A DNA stretch of 14,886 nt, from the NCBI GenBank assembly GCA_937995835.1, contig CALKIV010000060.1:1-14886 (forward strand). The letters are read 5' to 3'. This DNA is from an uncultured Dysgonomonas sp. Lineage in GTDB: Bacteria; Bacteroidota; Bacteroidia; Bacteroidales; Dysgonomonadaceae. The position numbers and the translations under genes are program-made. The notes below the pieces were generated by a model that was not told the DNA's origin, did not search any database, and saw only the letters and a list, made by a program, of their open reading frames with translations. Positions 1 through 7,017 of the stretch are shown here, in pieces; the first letter of the stretch is position 1; the number at the start of each line of letters is the position of its first letter.

Positions 1-566
1 TTCAGCCAAATGATATTAGCCAATGCGATAAAGATAAATGGAAAGTGACATTGCGCAATCCTGAAACCTTTGCCAGATATTGGGCAGCTCCAGGAACGGA
101 GGGCTATACTCACCGTTTAGGAGGATTGGAATCTCATTTGGAGACAGGAGCAATATCCACAAGTCCCCAAAACCACAGTGAAAAAGTAGCATTGCGTAAG
201 AAGAAAGTTGAAAAGATAGCTGACTATATACCCGAATTGGAAGTGATTGGTGATGTTAATGCCGATACCCTGATTGTGGGGTGGGGGGGGACCTACGGGC
301 ACTTGCATGATGCGGTCAGCCGACTGCATAAAAATGGAAAGAAGGTAGGCTATGCTCATTTCTCCTTTATTTCTCCTCTCCCTAAAAATACAGAAAGTGT
401 ATTGAAAAAGTATAAGCAAATAATTGTAGCAGAGCAAAACAATGGACAGTTTGCAGGATACCTACAAGAAAAAGTAGGGGGATTGAATATTAAGAAATAT
501 AATAAGGTAGAAGGTCAACCATTCTCTGTTAGCAGTTTAGTGGAGGAATTTTCTAAAATGATTTAA
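1..566 (+). CDS. korA: 2-oxoglutarate:ferredoxin oxidoreductase subunit alpha, 3' part (5' end outside window)
   Basis: This is the C-terminal portion of the alpha subunit of a 2-oxoacid:ferredoxin oxidoreductase, most likely the 2-oxoglutarate type. With KorB it interconverts 2-oxoglutarate plus CoA and succinyl-CoA plus CO2, using reduced ferredoxin in the cytoplasm. The reading frame is open from base 3, with the stop at 564-566. The GTG at 45 is internal and not the start, because coding sequence continues upstream of it in frame. Visible family features are the segment following TFARYW, the DTLIVGWGGTYGHLHDAV stretch that begins the C-terminal domain, and the FISPLP and AEQNNGQFAGYL motifs typical of KorA. 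korB follows after only 11 bases, so the two are surely co-transcribed. The codons around 278-290 contain a run of four G, a T and eight G, and the frame stays intact across it. Assignment to KorA rather than another 2-oxoacid oxidoreductase rests on the pairing with the KorB-like subunit. Confidence 0.9.
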   Translation, partial: QPNDISQCDKDKWKVTLRNPETFARYWAAPGTEGYTHRLGGLESHLETGAISTSPQNHSEKVALRKKKVEKIADYIPELEVIGDVNADTLIVGWGGTYGHLHDAVSRLHKNGKKVGYAHFSFISPLPKNTESVLKKYKQIIVAEQNNGQFAGYLQEKVGGLNIKKYNKVEGQPFSVSSLVEEFSKMI

Positions 567-577
567 AAGCAAAAGCA

Positions 578-1618
578 ATGAATATAGAAGGATTACAGAA
601 TGTAAAATATATACAGTATGAAGCTAAAGACTTCAAGAGCGATCAATATGTTCGTTGGTGTCCTGGATGTGGGGATCATGCTGTGCTAAATGCGCTACAA
701 AAAGCTATGGCTCAATATGGTTGTGCTCCACACAACACTGCTGTTATCTCTGGAATAGGCTGTTCGTCTCGTCTGCCATATTATATGAATACTTATGGTT
801 TTCACACTATTCATGGACGTGGAGCTGCCATCGCATCGGGTGTGAAAATTGCTAATCCTAACCTTTGTGTTTGGTTGGCAACCGGTGATGGAGATAGTCT
901 TGCTATTGGGGGAAACCACTTTATCCACGCTGTGCGTCGGAATATTGATATTAATATATTATTGTTGAATAATAAGATTTATGGGCTGACCAAAGGACAA
1001 TATTCTCCAACTTCAGATAGAGGTTTTGTTTCTAAGTCTTCACCTCAAGGTACAGTGGAAGATCCATTCCATCCGGTAGAATTGGCATTTGGTGCACGCG
1101 CCACATTTTTTGCTCGTGGAGTAGATGTTGATATGGTAAATACTTCGGTGGCAATGGTGGCAGCAGCAAAGCACAAAGGAACTTCGGTTGTAGAGATTCT
1201 GCAAAATTGTATCATCTTTAATGATAAGATTCATAGTACAGTGAGCAGCAAAGATGATCGTTTGAAGAATACAATTATGCTGAAGCATGGAGAAAAGATG
1301 CTTTTCGGGGAAAATAATTCACAAGGAATAATTTTAGATGGCTTCAATCTAAAAGCTGTGAAAATAGGGGAAGGCGCTTATTCGATCGATGATGTGCTGA
1401 CTCATAATGCACACGAACAAGATTCAACGTTGCATCTTAAATTAGGGATGATGACACCGGAAAATGGTTTGCCTATAGCTTTGGGCGTAATTCGTGATGT
1501 GGAGGCTCCTGTTTATGAGCAAGAATTTGAGAAGCAAGTGGAGCAAGAAAAGAAAAAGCATCCAAAGTTGACACTCACAAGTTTTCTACGATCAAAAAAT
1601 GGTTGGGAGGTAAAGTGA
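578..1618 (+). CDS. korB: 2-oxoglutarate:ferredoxin oxidoreductase subunit beta
   Basis: This is the thiamine-diphosphate- and [4Fe-4S]-binding beta subunit, 346 residues, near the usual length for the family. The N-terminal WCPGCG motif supplies Cys28 and Cys31. Cys62 in GIGCSS and Cys211 in LQNC match the spacing of the four cluster ligands known in this family. The thiamine-diphosphate motif is seen as GDGD at 103-106 followed by Asn131-Asn132, then IYGLTKGQYSPTS, which is typical of KorB. The start is the first ATG after korA, with 11 bases between the genes and no convincing Shine-Dalgarno sequence, as is common in Bacteroidota. It works with KorA in anaerobic central metabolism. In Bacteroidales it may run in the reductive direction, but the sequence does not settle this. 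No hairpin terminator is visible in the 63 bases before the tRNA gene, so the operon transcript may read into the tRNA-Gly gene. Confidence 0.95.
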   Translation: MNIEGLQNVKYIQYEAKDFKSDQYVRWCPGCGDHAVLNALQKAMAQYGCAPHNTAVISGIGCSSRLPYYMNTYGFHTIHGRGAAIASGVKIANPNLCVWLATGDGDSLAIGGNHFIHAVRRNIDINILLLNNKIYGLTKGQYSPTSDRGFVSKSSPQGTVEDPFHPVELAFGARATFFARGVDVDMVNTSVAMVAAAKHKGTSVVEILQNCIIFNDKIHSTVSSKDDRLKNTIMLKHGEKMLFGENNSQGIILDGFNLKAVKIGEGAYSIDDVLTHNAHEQDSTLHLKLGMMTPENGLPIALGVIRDVEAPVYEQEFEKQVEQEKKKHPKLTLTSFLRSKNGWEVK

Positions 1619-1640
1619 CAAAGAAAAACGGTGCAAATAT

Positions 1641-1671
1641 TTTGACGATGTGAAAAATGAGATTATATTTG
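1641..1671 (+). promoter_or_regulatory. Bacteroides-type promoter of tRNA-Gly
   Basis: TTTG at 1641-1644 and TATATTTG at 1664-1671 are separated by 19 bases. This matches the -33 TTTG and -7 TAnnTTTG boxes known for the primary sigma factor of Bacteroides. A start about six bases after the -7 box would fall near 1677, just ahead of the mature tRNA end at 1682. This is the best-formed promoter in the window. A nine-base inverted repeat (TGCAAATAT at 1632-1640, ATATTTGCA at 1665-1673) overlaps it; its meaning is unknown. Confidence 0.75.
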
Positions 1672-1681
1672 CATCGTTATT

Positions 1682-1754
1682 GCGAAAGTAGCTCAGTTGG
1701 TAGAGCACAACCTTGCCAAGGTTGGGGTCGCGGGTTCGAATCCCGTCTTTCGCT
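1682..1754 (+). tRNA. tRNA-Gly (anticodon GCC)
   Basis: A complete 73-base cloverleaf can be folded. The acceptor arm is GCGAAAG (1682-1688) with CTTTCGC (1747-1753) and discriminator T at 1754, as expected for bacterial tRNA-Gly. The D arm is GCTC/GAGC. The anticodon stem is CAACC (1708-1712) with GGTTG (1720-1724), closing the loop TTGCCAA. The anticodon GCC is at 1715-1717 and reads GGC and GGT. The T arm carries the TTCGAAT loop. The CCA end is not encoded. The gene sits between korB and the susD-like gene, which converges on it from the opposite strand. Confidence 0.97.
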
Positions 1755-1760
1755 CAGTAA

Positions 1761-1803
1761 AAAAGAGAGAGGCTTTTCTATATCAGAAAAGCCTCTCTCT
1801 TTT
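1761..1803. terminator. Hairpin terminator between tRNA-Gly and susD
   Basis: A perfect 18-bp inverted repeat (1761-1778 and 1786-1803) surrounds a 7-base loop. The stem starts with an A-run and ends with a T-run, so it gives a GC-centred hairpin followed by U residues on either strand. It lies between two converging units, the tRNA-Gly gene on the plus strand and susD on the minus strand. It probably terminates both transcripts. Confidence 0.9.
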
Positions 1804-1823
1804 ATGAATCCTAAAATACTTTA

Positions 1824-3590
1824 TCAATCATACCCCGGATTTTGTTCGTATAGATTAGGAATGTAATTCATCTGTTTATTTGGTATAGGCATATATTCGT
1901 TAACTCCTTTGGTAAAATGTGCATCTTTATAATATTGCACATAAGTTTGAGTAACAGTTTGCCCTTTATCATTGGTATATGTAAATTTAGAGTCCTTCTC
2001 TTTTTCGAAGAATGCATTTAACGTTTCAGCGGCAATACCCCATCTGCGAAGATCAAAGAAACGACTGCTTTCCATAGCCATTTCCAAACGACGTTCCCAA
2101 CGTAGAGCTTTACGTGCAAACTCTTGATTAGGAAAACTTGGATATTCTACGATTTCGCAATAGTCTTTAGCGTATGGAATATACATGTCGATCGATTGTT
2201 TGGCTCTATTTCTAATTTTGTTGATTATAGGTAAAGCTAAGTCTTGTTTACCTAGTTCGATAAGCGCTTCGGCTCTCATTAGCATTACATCAGCATATCG
2301 AAAAACATAATCGTTTTGATTTATGGCTTGCCATGATCCTTTATAAGTGTGATATGGACTATTTACAGGAACATTTTCTTTCAAAGAACTATAATATCCG
2401 TATGTGTTTGGAGTACGATTGTTCAAGTAAGTGTATATTACTTCAGTATCGTATTTATAAGGGAAGCCAACCATTGCAACAGTATGGAATAAACGAGGAT
2501 CACATTTTTGATCACTTACATTATCAGCTACTGGATACCAAATGTCATCATTGAAGGTATCGAACATAGGGAGCCCATCCTTCGTTTTGAAAGCATTCAC
2601 TAGATTCTGAGACGGTTTATGGAAATCCCATCCACAAGCAAATAGCTTCCAAGGAGCATTTAGAATATTCCCCCAATTGGCTCTTCCAAACACAGTATTA
2701 TCATCCAACGAGTGTTGAACAGCAAATATTGATTCTACACCATTTCGTTTGTCTGGCATAAATACCTCTCCAAAGTCATTTGCATATCCATACTTATTCG
2801 CCTGACCAATAACAAAGTCAGTATAGTCGATCACTTTTTGAAGGTAGTCTTTATTCATTCCTATCACTTGGTGCTCTTTGTTTTGCTCGTATGCCAAGTC
2901 AAGAGCGATTTTAGCTATGTAACAGGCTGCAGCTGTCTTGCTTACACGAGCTTTGTCCTTAGGGTAGGTATCTAATGTATTATAGCTTTCTTCAAGATCT
3001 TTTATCAATTTACCCATCAGTTCTTCATAAGTAAATTCGTGATTGCCTGTCTTTTCGTGTAAATTGTTTCTAACTACTTTTTCATCGATCCATGGCACAT
3101 GTTTATAGAGCATCAATAGTTTGAAGTAGAAGTGAGCCCGCAGAAATAGCACTTCGGCTCTTCTTTCCTTAGTTAGTTCAGCTCCTAGCTTAGCCTCTCC
3201 ATAGTCTTCAAGAGAAATTAAAGCTTTGTTACAACGTGAGATAGCAACATAAAGCCTATACCAAATTTGGTCAGAAAGCGAAGGCTTGGTAGAAGTCATA
3301 GAAGAAAAAATGTCAAGAGCATGATAGTCAGTATCTCCCGTACTTCCCCCTCCTTTGTATGCATCATCAGAACGAACATCACCATATGGCCACAAGTTGA
3401 AAGGATAGTTGTGGTAGTCATCGCCTAACATGGCGTAGGCTGATGTTACCATTTTCTCAGGCTCAGAGAATGCATAATCTTCATCAATAATGGCTGAAGG
3501 GTTAACATTAATAAAGTCATCACAGCTTGATGTAGCCAATGCTATTAGTACTACATAGAGCATATAGATATATTTTTTCATATTTTTCAT
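1824..3590 (-). CDS. SusD/RagB-family outer-membrane lipoprotein, probable fructan binding
   Basis: This is a SusD-like nutrient-binding lipoprotein of 588 residues. It sits on the cell surface as a lid over its SusC partner and captures the glycan or oligosaccharide. The N-terminus is a basic, hydrophobic signal peptide ending in ATSSC, with the lipidated cysteine at residue 23, followed by acidic residues (DD) as in surface-exported Bacteroidota lipoproteins. The early FINVNPSAII segment, the tetratricopeptide-like helical region (IWYRLYVAISRCNKAL, EVLFLRAHFYF) and the C-terminal RWERRLEMAMESSRFFDLRRWG motif are typical of the family. Translation could start at the first ATG (3588-3590) or at Met4 (3579-3581); the first is given. 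It lies 17 bases downstream of susC and must be co-transcribed with it. Specificity cannot be read from the sequence; fructan is inferred from the GH32, fructokinase and HTCS genes across the divergent promoter. Confidence 0.95.
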   Translation of the reverse strand: MKNMKKYIYMLYVVLIALATSSCDDFINVNPSAIIDEDYAFSEPEKMVTSAYAMLGDDYHNYPFNLWPYGDVRSDDAYKGGGSTGDTDYHALDIFSSMTSTKPSLSDQIWYRLYVAISRCNKALISLEDYGEAKLGAELTKERRAEVLFLRAHFYFKLLMLYKHVPWIDEKVVRNNLHEKTGNHEFTYEELMGKLIKDLEESYNTLDTYPKDKARVSKTAAACYIAKIALDLAYEQNKEHQVIGMNKDYLQKVIDYTDFVIGQANKYGYANDFGEVFMPDKRNGVESIFAVQHSLDDNTVFGRANWGNILNAPWKLFACGWDFHKPSQNLVNAFKTKDGLPMFDTFNDDIWYPVADNVSDQKCDPRLFHTVAMVGFPYKYDTEVIYTYLNNRTPNTYGYYSSLKENVPVNSPYHTYKGSWQAINQNDYVFRYADVMLMRAEALIELGKQDLALPIINKIRNRAKQSIDMYIPYAKDYCEIVEYPSFPNQEFARKALRWERRLEMAMESSRFFDLRRWGIAAETLNAFFEKEKDSKFTYTNDKGQTVTQTYVQYYKDAHFTKGVNEYMPIPNKQMNYIPNLYEQNPGYD

Positions 3591-3607
3591 ATTTTATTTC
3601 TTACGAG

Positions 3608-6600
3608 TTAAAAATCAATTTGCATACCAAAGGTGAACGATTTTGGTATTGGATATCCCCATGCCGGATTCTCAGGATCTTTTCCTGTGAAGCTGCTACT
3701 TTTAATAGTCAAAAAGTTTTGTCCACTAGCATAAAATCTTATTCTTTCTGAATATATTTTTTTAGCTATTTGTCTAGGCAGATTATATCCAATCTGCAAT
3801 GAACGCAACTTTAAATAACTACCGTCTTCCACCAAGTAGGTAGACATTCTGCCTTCATCAGAAGTGTTATTTGTTGTCAATGCAGGTATTTTAGAACTGG
3901 TATTTTCAGGACTCCATGCATTCAGTAAGCGAGTTCCTTTATTTGAGCCTACATCCGAAACACTCCAAAAATCCGTTTGTGTCTTGCGTCCATTCAATAC
4001 ATCCACATCGTGAACTCCTTGCCAAAACATTGAAAAATCAAAATCCTTATATACAGCAGAAATGTTTATTCCATAAGAAAAAGCAGGAATAGGATCTAGA
4101 ATCCAAGTGCGGTCATTATCCGTAATATTGGGATCATCATCGAGGTTAGCATATTTCAGACCACCTACTCTAGCATTTTTTTGTCCTGAGTTTTTCACTT
4201 CCTCTTCAGTTTGGAATATACCTTCGCAAACATAACCAACACGTGAGCCATAGGCACGTCCTATTAGTGTCTCTGAATTTGTATGTTCATAAGCTCCAGT
4301 GGCATATACGGGTAGTGAAGTCACTTTATTTGTATACTTATCTATATTAGCATTAATGTCGATATTCAAGTCTTTTGTTATTCTTTTTCTGTAGCCTATC
4401 ATAAACTCAATGCCTTTATTAACAAGGGATGGACCATTGTGCCAGCTATTGCCTCCTTCGCCTATTGCTCCTAAAAATGCGGGAGAAATTAGCATGTCTT
4501 TAACATCCTTTTTATATACATCAAGAACCCCATACACTGACTGACTTAGCATGGTGAAATCTAAACCAGCATTATATTGTGTGGCTGCTTCCCATTTAAG
4601 ATCGTTATTTTGAGTCTGAGTTGTGCGATAGCCTGAAGGAAATATACCAGAACCTTGCATGTAGAGGTCATAAGCTGTAGAAGTCATTCTGTCACGTCCA
4701 TAGTCTGCTACATATATTCCGTATCTGGCAGTGTTGCTGATAGCTTGGTTACCATTTTTTCCCCATGATGCACGAAGCTTCAAGTCATCAAGCCACGATG
4801 AAGTGGATGCCATAAAGCTTTCGCTAGTCATACGCCATCCTAGTGTTGCTGCAGGGAATGTAGCATATCTGTTATTACGTCCAAAACGGCTCGAACCATC
4901 ATATCTAATTGTGAATGATGCCAAATATTTATTTTTAAAACTATAGTCCACTTTACCAAAGAAAGAAGCTAAAGCGTATCCTGTCTCAGCACCCGTAATA
5001 TTAGATTCTCCTGTTGCTGAATCAGGCCACATATAATCGGGATTTTCGACATCAAACTCTTTTTTATTCGATTTTATATTTAGATACGTTTGTTTGAAAA
5101 GCTCGTTACCTATAAGAAATGAAAACTTATGAGCTTTCAGAATATCTAAATTATAGTTAGCTGTATTAGTCCAAGTCCATTTTAAATCATCAATATTTAT
5201 GATATCTACTTCAGGCGTTTTATTTTGTAAAATATCAGACATAAAACTATAAGTAAGGTCTCTTCTGGAGAATGATTCATAATCTAAACCGAAATTAGAT
5301 CTGAGAACCAAACCTTTTATAGGTTTAACATCAATATATCCATTTCCAAAACTACGCCAAGTAGTTCCTTTATTGTCTCTATTGTGATATAGCTGACGAA
5401 CAGGATTTTGTCGGTCTGGCATTGATCCAATAGGTCCGCCAAAGGTTTTTCCATCTTCTTCATATACTGGAAGAATAGAAGGAATTTTTAAGGCGGTTGT
5501 CATAACACCGGGACTAACAACTTTTGTAGAGTAGCTGAGTGTATAGTTTTCTCCGACAGTGATGTATTTGTTTATGTTGTATGTAGAGTTCAAACGCATA
5601 CTCAGAGCATTGAAAGACGTGTGTTTATGAATCCCATTATTGTCTTTATATCCTAGAGAAAAGAATTTAGAGCCTTTTTCATTAGCTGAAGAAATAGACA
5701 TATCATAGTTTTGAATGATTCCTGTGCGTGAAACTTCGTCGAACCAATCCGTATTCGAAGCTCTCATTGTTTCGGTCGAATTCAAATAGCCATTATTAAA
5801 TATTCCTCTAGCAATTGAATAGTCTGAGAGATTACTTCCTGTGCCCGAAACGGTATAGCCATAGTTCTTTGCATACTGTATAGGATCTATTTTGTCATTT
5901 AAGGCAGCTTGTACCAAGACCTTTCCATACTGATCAGCATCGAGTACGTCAATGGGCGAACTGTTAAACTGAGCAGTTACCGAAGCTTTTACACTAACAT
6001 TTATCTTATTGTTAGATTTTCCTTTCTTTGTAGTTATAATAATAACTCCATTAGCAGCTCGGGAACCATATATGGATGCAGATGCACCATCTTTAAGTAT
6101 TTGCATACTTTCGATGTCATTCGTATTCAGGGTATTTAAATTGGAAGTTGTTGGCACTCCATCTATGACAAATAAAGGGTCTGTGTTGCTCGCTAAGGAA
6201 CCAATACCACGGATGCGAATCGTACCCACACCGCTAGGACTCCCATTTGCTGTAATATTGACACCCGGAACCCTTCCTTGTAGGGCTCTGAAAGGGTCAG
6301 TGTCAGGAGAAGTTTTCAAGTCTTCTACAGATACAACTGCAATAGAACCTGTAAGGTCAGCTTTCTTTTGTGTGGTATAGCCCGTCACCACCACCTCGTC
6401 TAAGGATAGATCTTGATCTTTTAACTCTACTTCAATATAATTCTTATTTTTTGCAGAGATCTCAGCTGTTTCCATCCCAATTAGTGAAAAGACAAGAGTT
6501 GGATTAGCTCCTTGCGTTTTGATCTGAAATTTTCCTTCATGATCAGTTACTACACCATTAATAGTGCCTTTTTCTACAACACTAACACCTATTAATGCAT

Positions 6601-6733
6601 CCTTCTCTTCAGCAGAGGAAACAACACCATTGACTATTTTTTCTTGAGCCAAAAGTGTAGCTGTTGAAGACAGGAGTAAGCTCAGCATGAAAATATATAT
6701 TTTCAGTGCTAAGTGATTTTTTTTGTTTCTCAT
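3608..6733 (-). CDS. SusC/RagA-family TonB-dependent outer-membrane transporter, probable fructan importer
   Basis: This is a 1041-residue TonB-dependent transporter that, with the SusD-like protein, imports glycan fragments across the outer membrane using energy from TonB-ExbBD. Domains in order are a signal peptide with likely cleavage after Ala29 (LLA|QEK); a carboxypeptidase-D-regulatory-like beta-sandwich at about 33-108; a TonB-box-like DEVVVTGY at 112-119; a plug domain to about residue 225 with ALQGRVPGVNI, IRIRGIGSL and FVIDGVP; and then the 22-strand barrel, ending in the terminal Phe that serves as outer-membrane insertion signal. Length and motifs are normal for SusC, and no frameshift is seen. 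It is the first gene of the minus-strand unit, facing the GH32 gene across a 284-base regulatory region. Fructan specificity is inferred from context, not from residues. Confidence 0.96.
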   Translation of the reverse strand: MRNKKNHLALKIYIFMLSLLLSSTATLLAQEKIVNGVVSSAEEKDALIGVSVVEKGTINGVVTDHEGKFQIKTQGANPTLVFSLIGMETAEISAKNKNYIEVELKDQDLSLDEVVVTGYTTQKKADLTGSIAVVSVEDLKTSPDTDPFRALQGRVPGVNITANGSPSGVGTIRIRGIGSLASNTDPLFVIDGVPTTSNLNTLNTNDIESMQILKDGASASIYGSRAANGVIIITTKKGKSNNKINVSVKASVTAQFNSSPIDVLDADQYGKVLVQAALNDKIDPIQYAKNYGYTVSGTGSNLSDYSIARGIFNNGYLNSTETMRASNTDWFDEVSRTGIIQNYDMSISSANEKGSKFFSLGYKDNNGIHKHTSFNALSMRLNSTYNINKYITVGENYTLSYSTKVVSPGVMTTALKIPSILPVYEEDGKTFGGPIGSMPDRQNPVRQLYHNRDNKGTTWRSFGNGYIDVKPIKGLVLRSNFGLDYESFSRRDLTYSFMSDILQNKTPEVDIINIDDLKWTWTNTANYNLDILKAHKFSFLIGNELFKQTYLNIKSNKKEFDVENPDYMWPDSATGESNITGAETGYALASFFGKVDYSFKNKYLASFTIRYDGSSRFGRNNRYATFPAATLGWRMTSESFMASTSSWLDDLKLRASWGKNGNQAISNTARYGIYVADYGRDRMTSTAYDLYMQGSGIFPSGYRTTQTQNNDLKWEAATQYNAGLDFTMLSQSVYGVLDVYKKDVKDMLISPAFLGAIGEGGNSWHNGPSLVNKGIEFMIGYRKRITKDLNIDINANIDKYTNKVTSLPVYATGAYEHTNSETLIGRAYGSRVGYVCEGIFQTEEEVKNSGQKNARVGGLKYANLDDDPNITDNDRTWILDPIPAFSYGINISAVYKDFDFSMFWQGVHDVDVLNGRKTQTDFWSVSDVGSNKGTRLLNAWSPENTSSKIPALTTNNTSDEGRMSTYLVEDGSYLKLRSLQIGYNLPRQIAKKIYSERIRFYASGQNFLTIKSSSFTGKDPENPAWGYPIPKSFTFGMQIDF

Positions 6734-6784
6734 TGTTTAGAATTTAATTTAAAATACATTTGTTAAAATCGAATGTTGATATAA

Positions 6785-6792
6785 CAAATTTA
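6785..6792 (-). promoter_or_regulatory. Probable -7 box of the susC-susD promoter
   Basis: On the minus strand this reads TAAATTTG, an exact match to the Bacteroides -7 consensus TAnnTTTG. Transcription would begin near 6779, giving an untranslated leader of roughly 45 bases before the susC ATG at 6733. No TTTG is seen at the expected -33 distance. This fits a promoter that depends on an activator such as the HTCS. Confidence 0.5.
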
Positions 6793-6837
6793 GAATGCTA
6801 TGAAACGAATCATTGTAAAATACATTTCAATAACAAT

Positions 6838-6884
6838 CAAAAATGTAGCATCTGCGAATTTTAAGCACAAATGCAACATTTTTG
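6838..6884. promoter_or_regulatory. 14-bp inverted repeat in the divergent promoter region, candidate HTCS operator
   Basis: The left arm CAAAAATGTAGCAT (6838-6851) and right arm ATGCAACATTTTTG (6871-6884) are reverse complements at 13 of 14 positions, with a 19-base spacer. The arm centres are 33 bases apart, close to three helical turns. The outer end of the left arm is 45 bases from the susC -7 box at 6785-6792. The outer end of the right arm is 41 bases from the TAGATTTC box ahead of the GH32 gene. This near-symmetric placement suits one activator site serving both promoters. AraC-family proteins often bind paired half-sites. That the HTCS of this locus binds here is an inference. Confidence 0.5.
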
Positions 6885-6925
6885 CATCTAATGAAGCTAT
6901 TTTTTATAATTCGGCTAAGGTATTT

Positions 6926-6933
6926 TAGATTTC
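6926..6933 (+). promoter_or_regulatory. Possible -7 box of the GH32-transporter-kinase promoter
   Basis: TAGATTTC matches TAnnTTTG at all but the last base. A start near 6940 would leave a leader of about 78-90 bases before the GH32 gene. There is no clear TTTG at -33, only a T-run. An alternative pairs TTTG at 6881-6884 with TATAATTC at 6905-6912, 20 bases apart, but that -7 box is a poorer match. The position opposite the susC box about the inverted repeat favours the first reading. Confidence 0.35.
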
Positions 6934-7017
6934 TTTGTTTCATCACAATTTACTCTTCAATTAAGGATAAAAGTTTGTTGAAGAAAAATCCATGAAATAA
7001 ATATCAATAATATCAGA

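Noticed and set aside
45..566. GTG at 45 as the start of a short protein
   Set aside because: The frame is open upstream to the window edge and codes for KorA-like sequence, so the gene is cut off by the window and not short.
1657..1866. Open reading frame on the plus strand, 69 codons
   Set aside because: It runs through the tRNA-Gly gene and the hairpin terminator and has no protein-family features.
6009..6380. 123-codon open frame on the plus strand
   Set aside because: It is antisense to the conserved plug domain of susC and shows no recognisable protein pattern.
6871..6887. Short palindrome ATGCAA-N5-TTGCAT as a separate operator
   Set aside because: It overlaps the right arm of the longer 14-bp inverted repeat, which explains the site better; kept only as part of that region.
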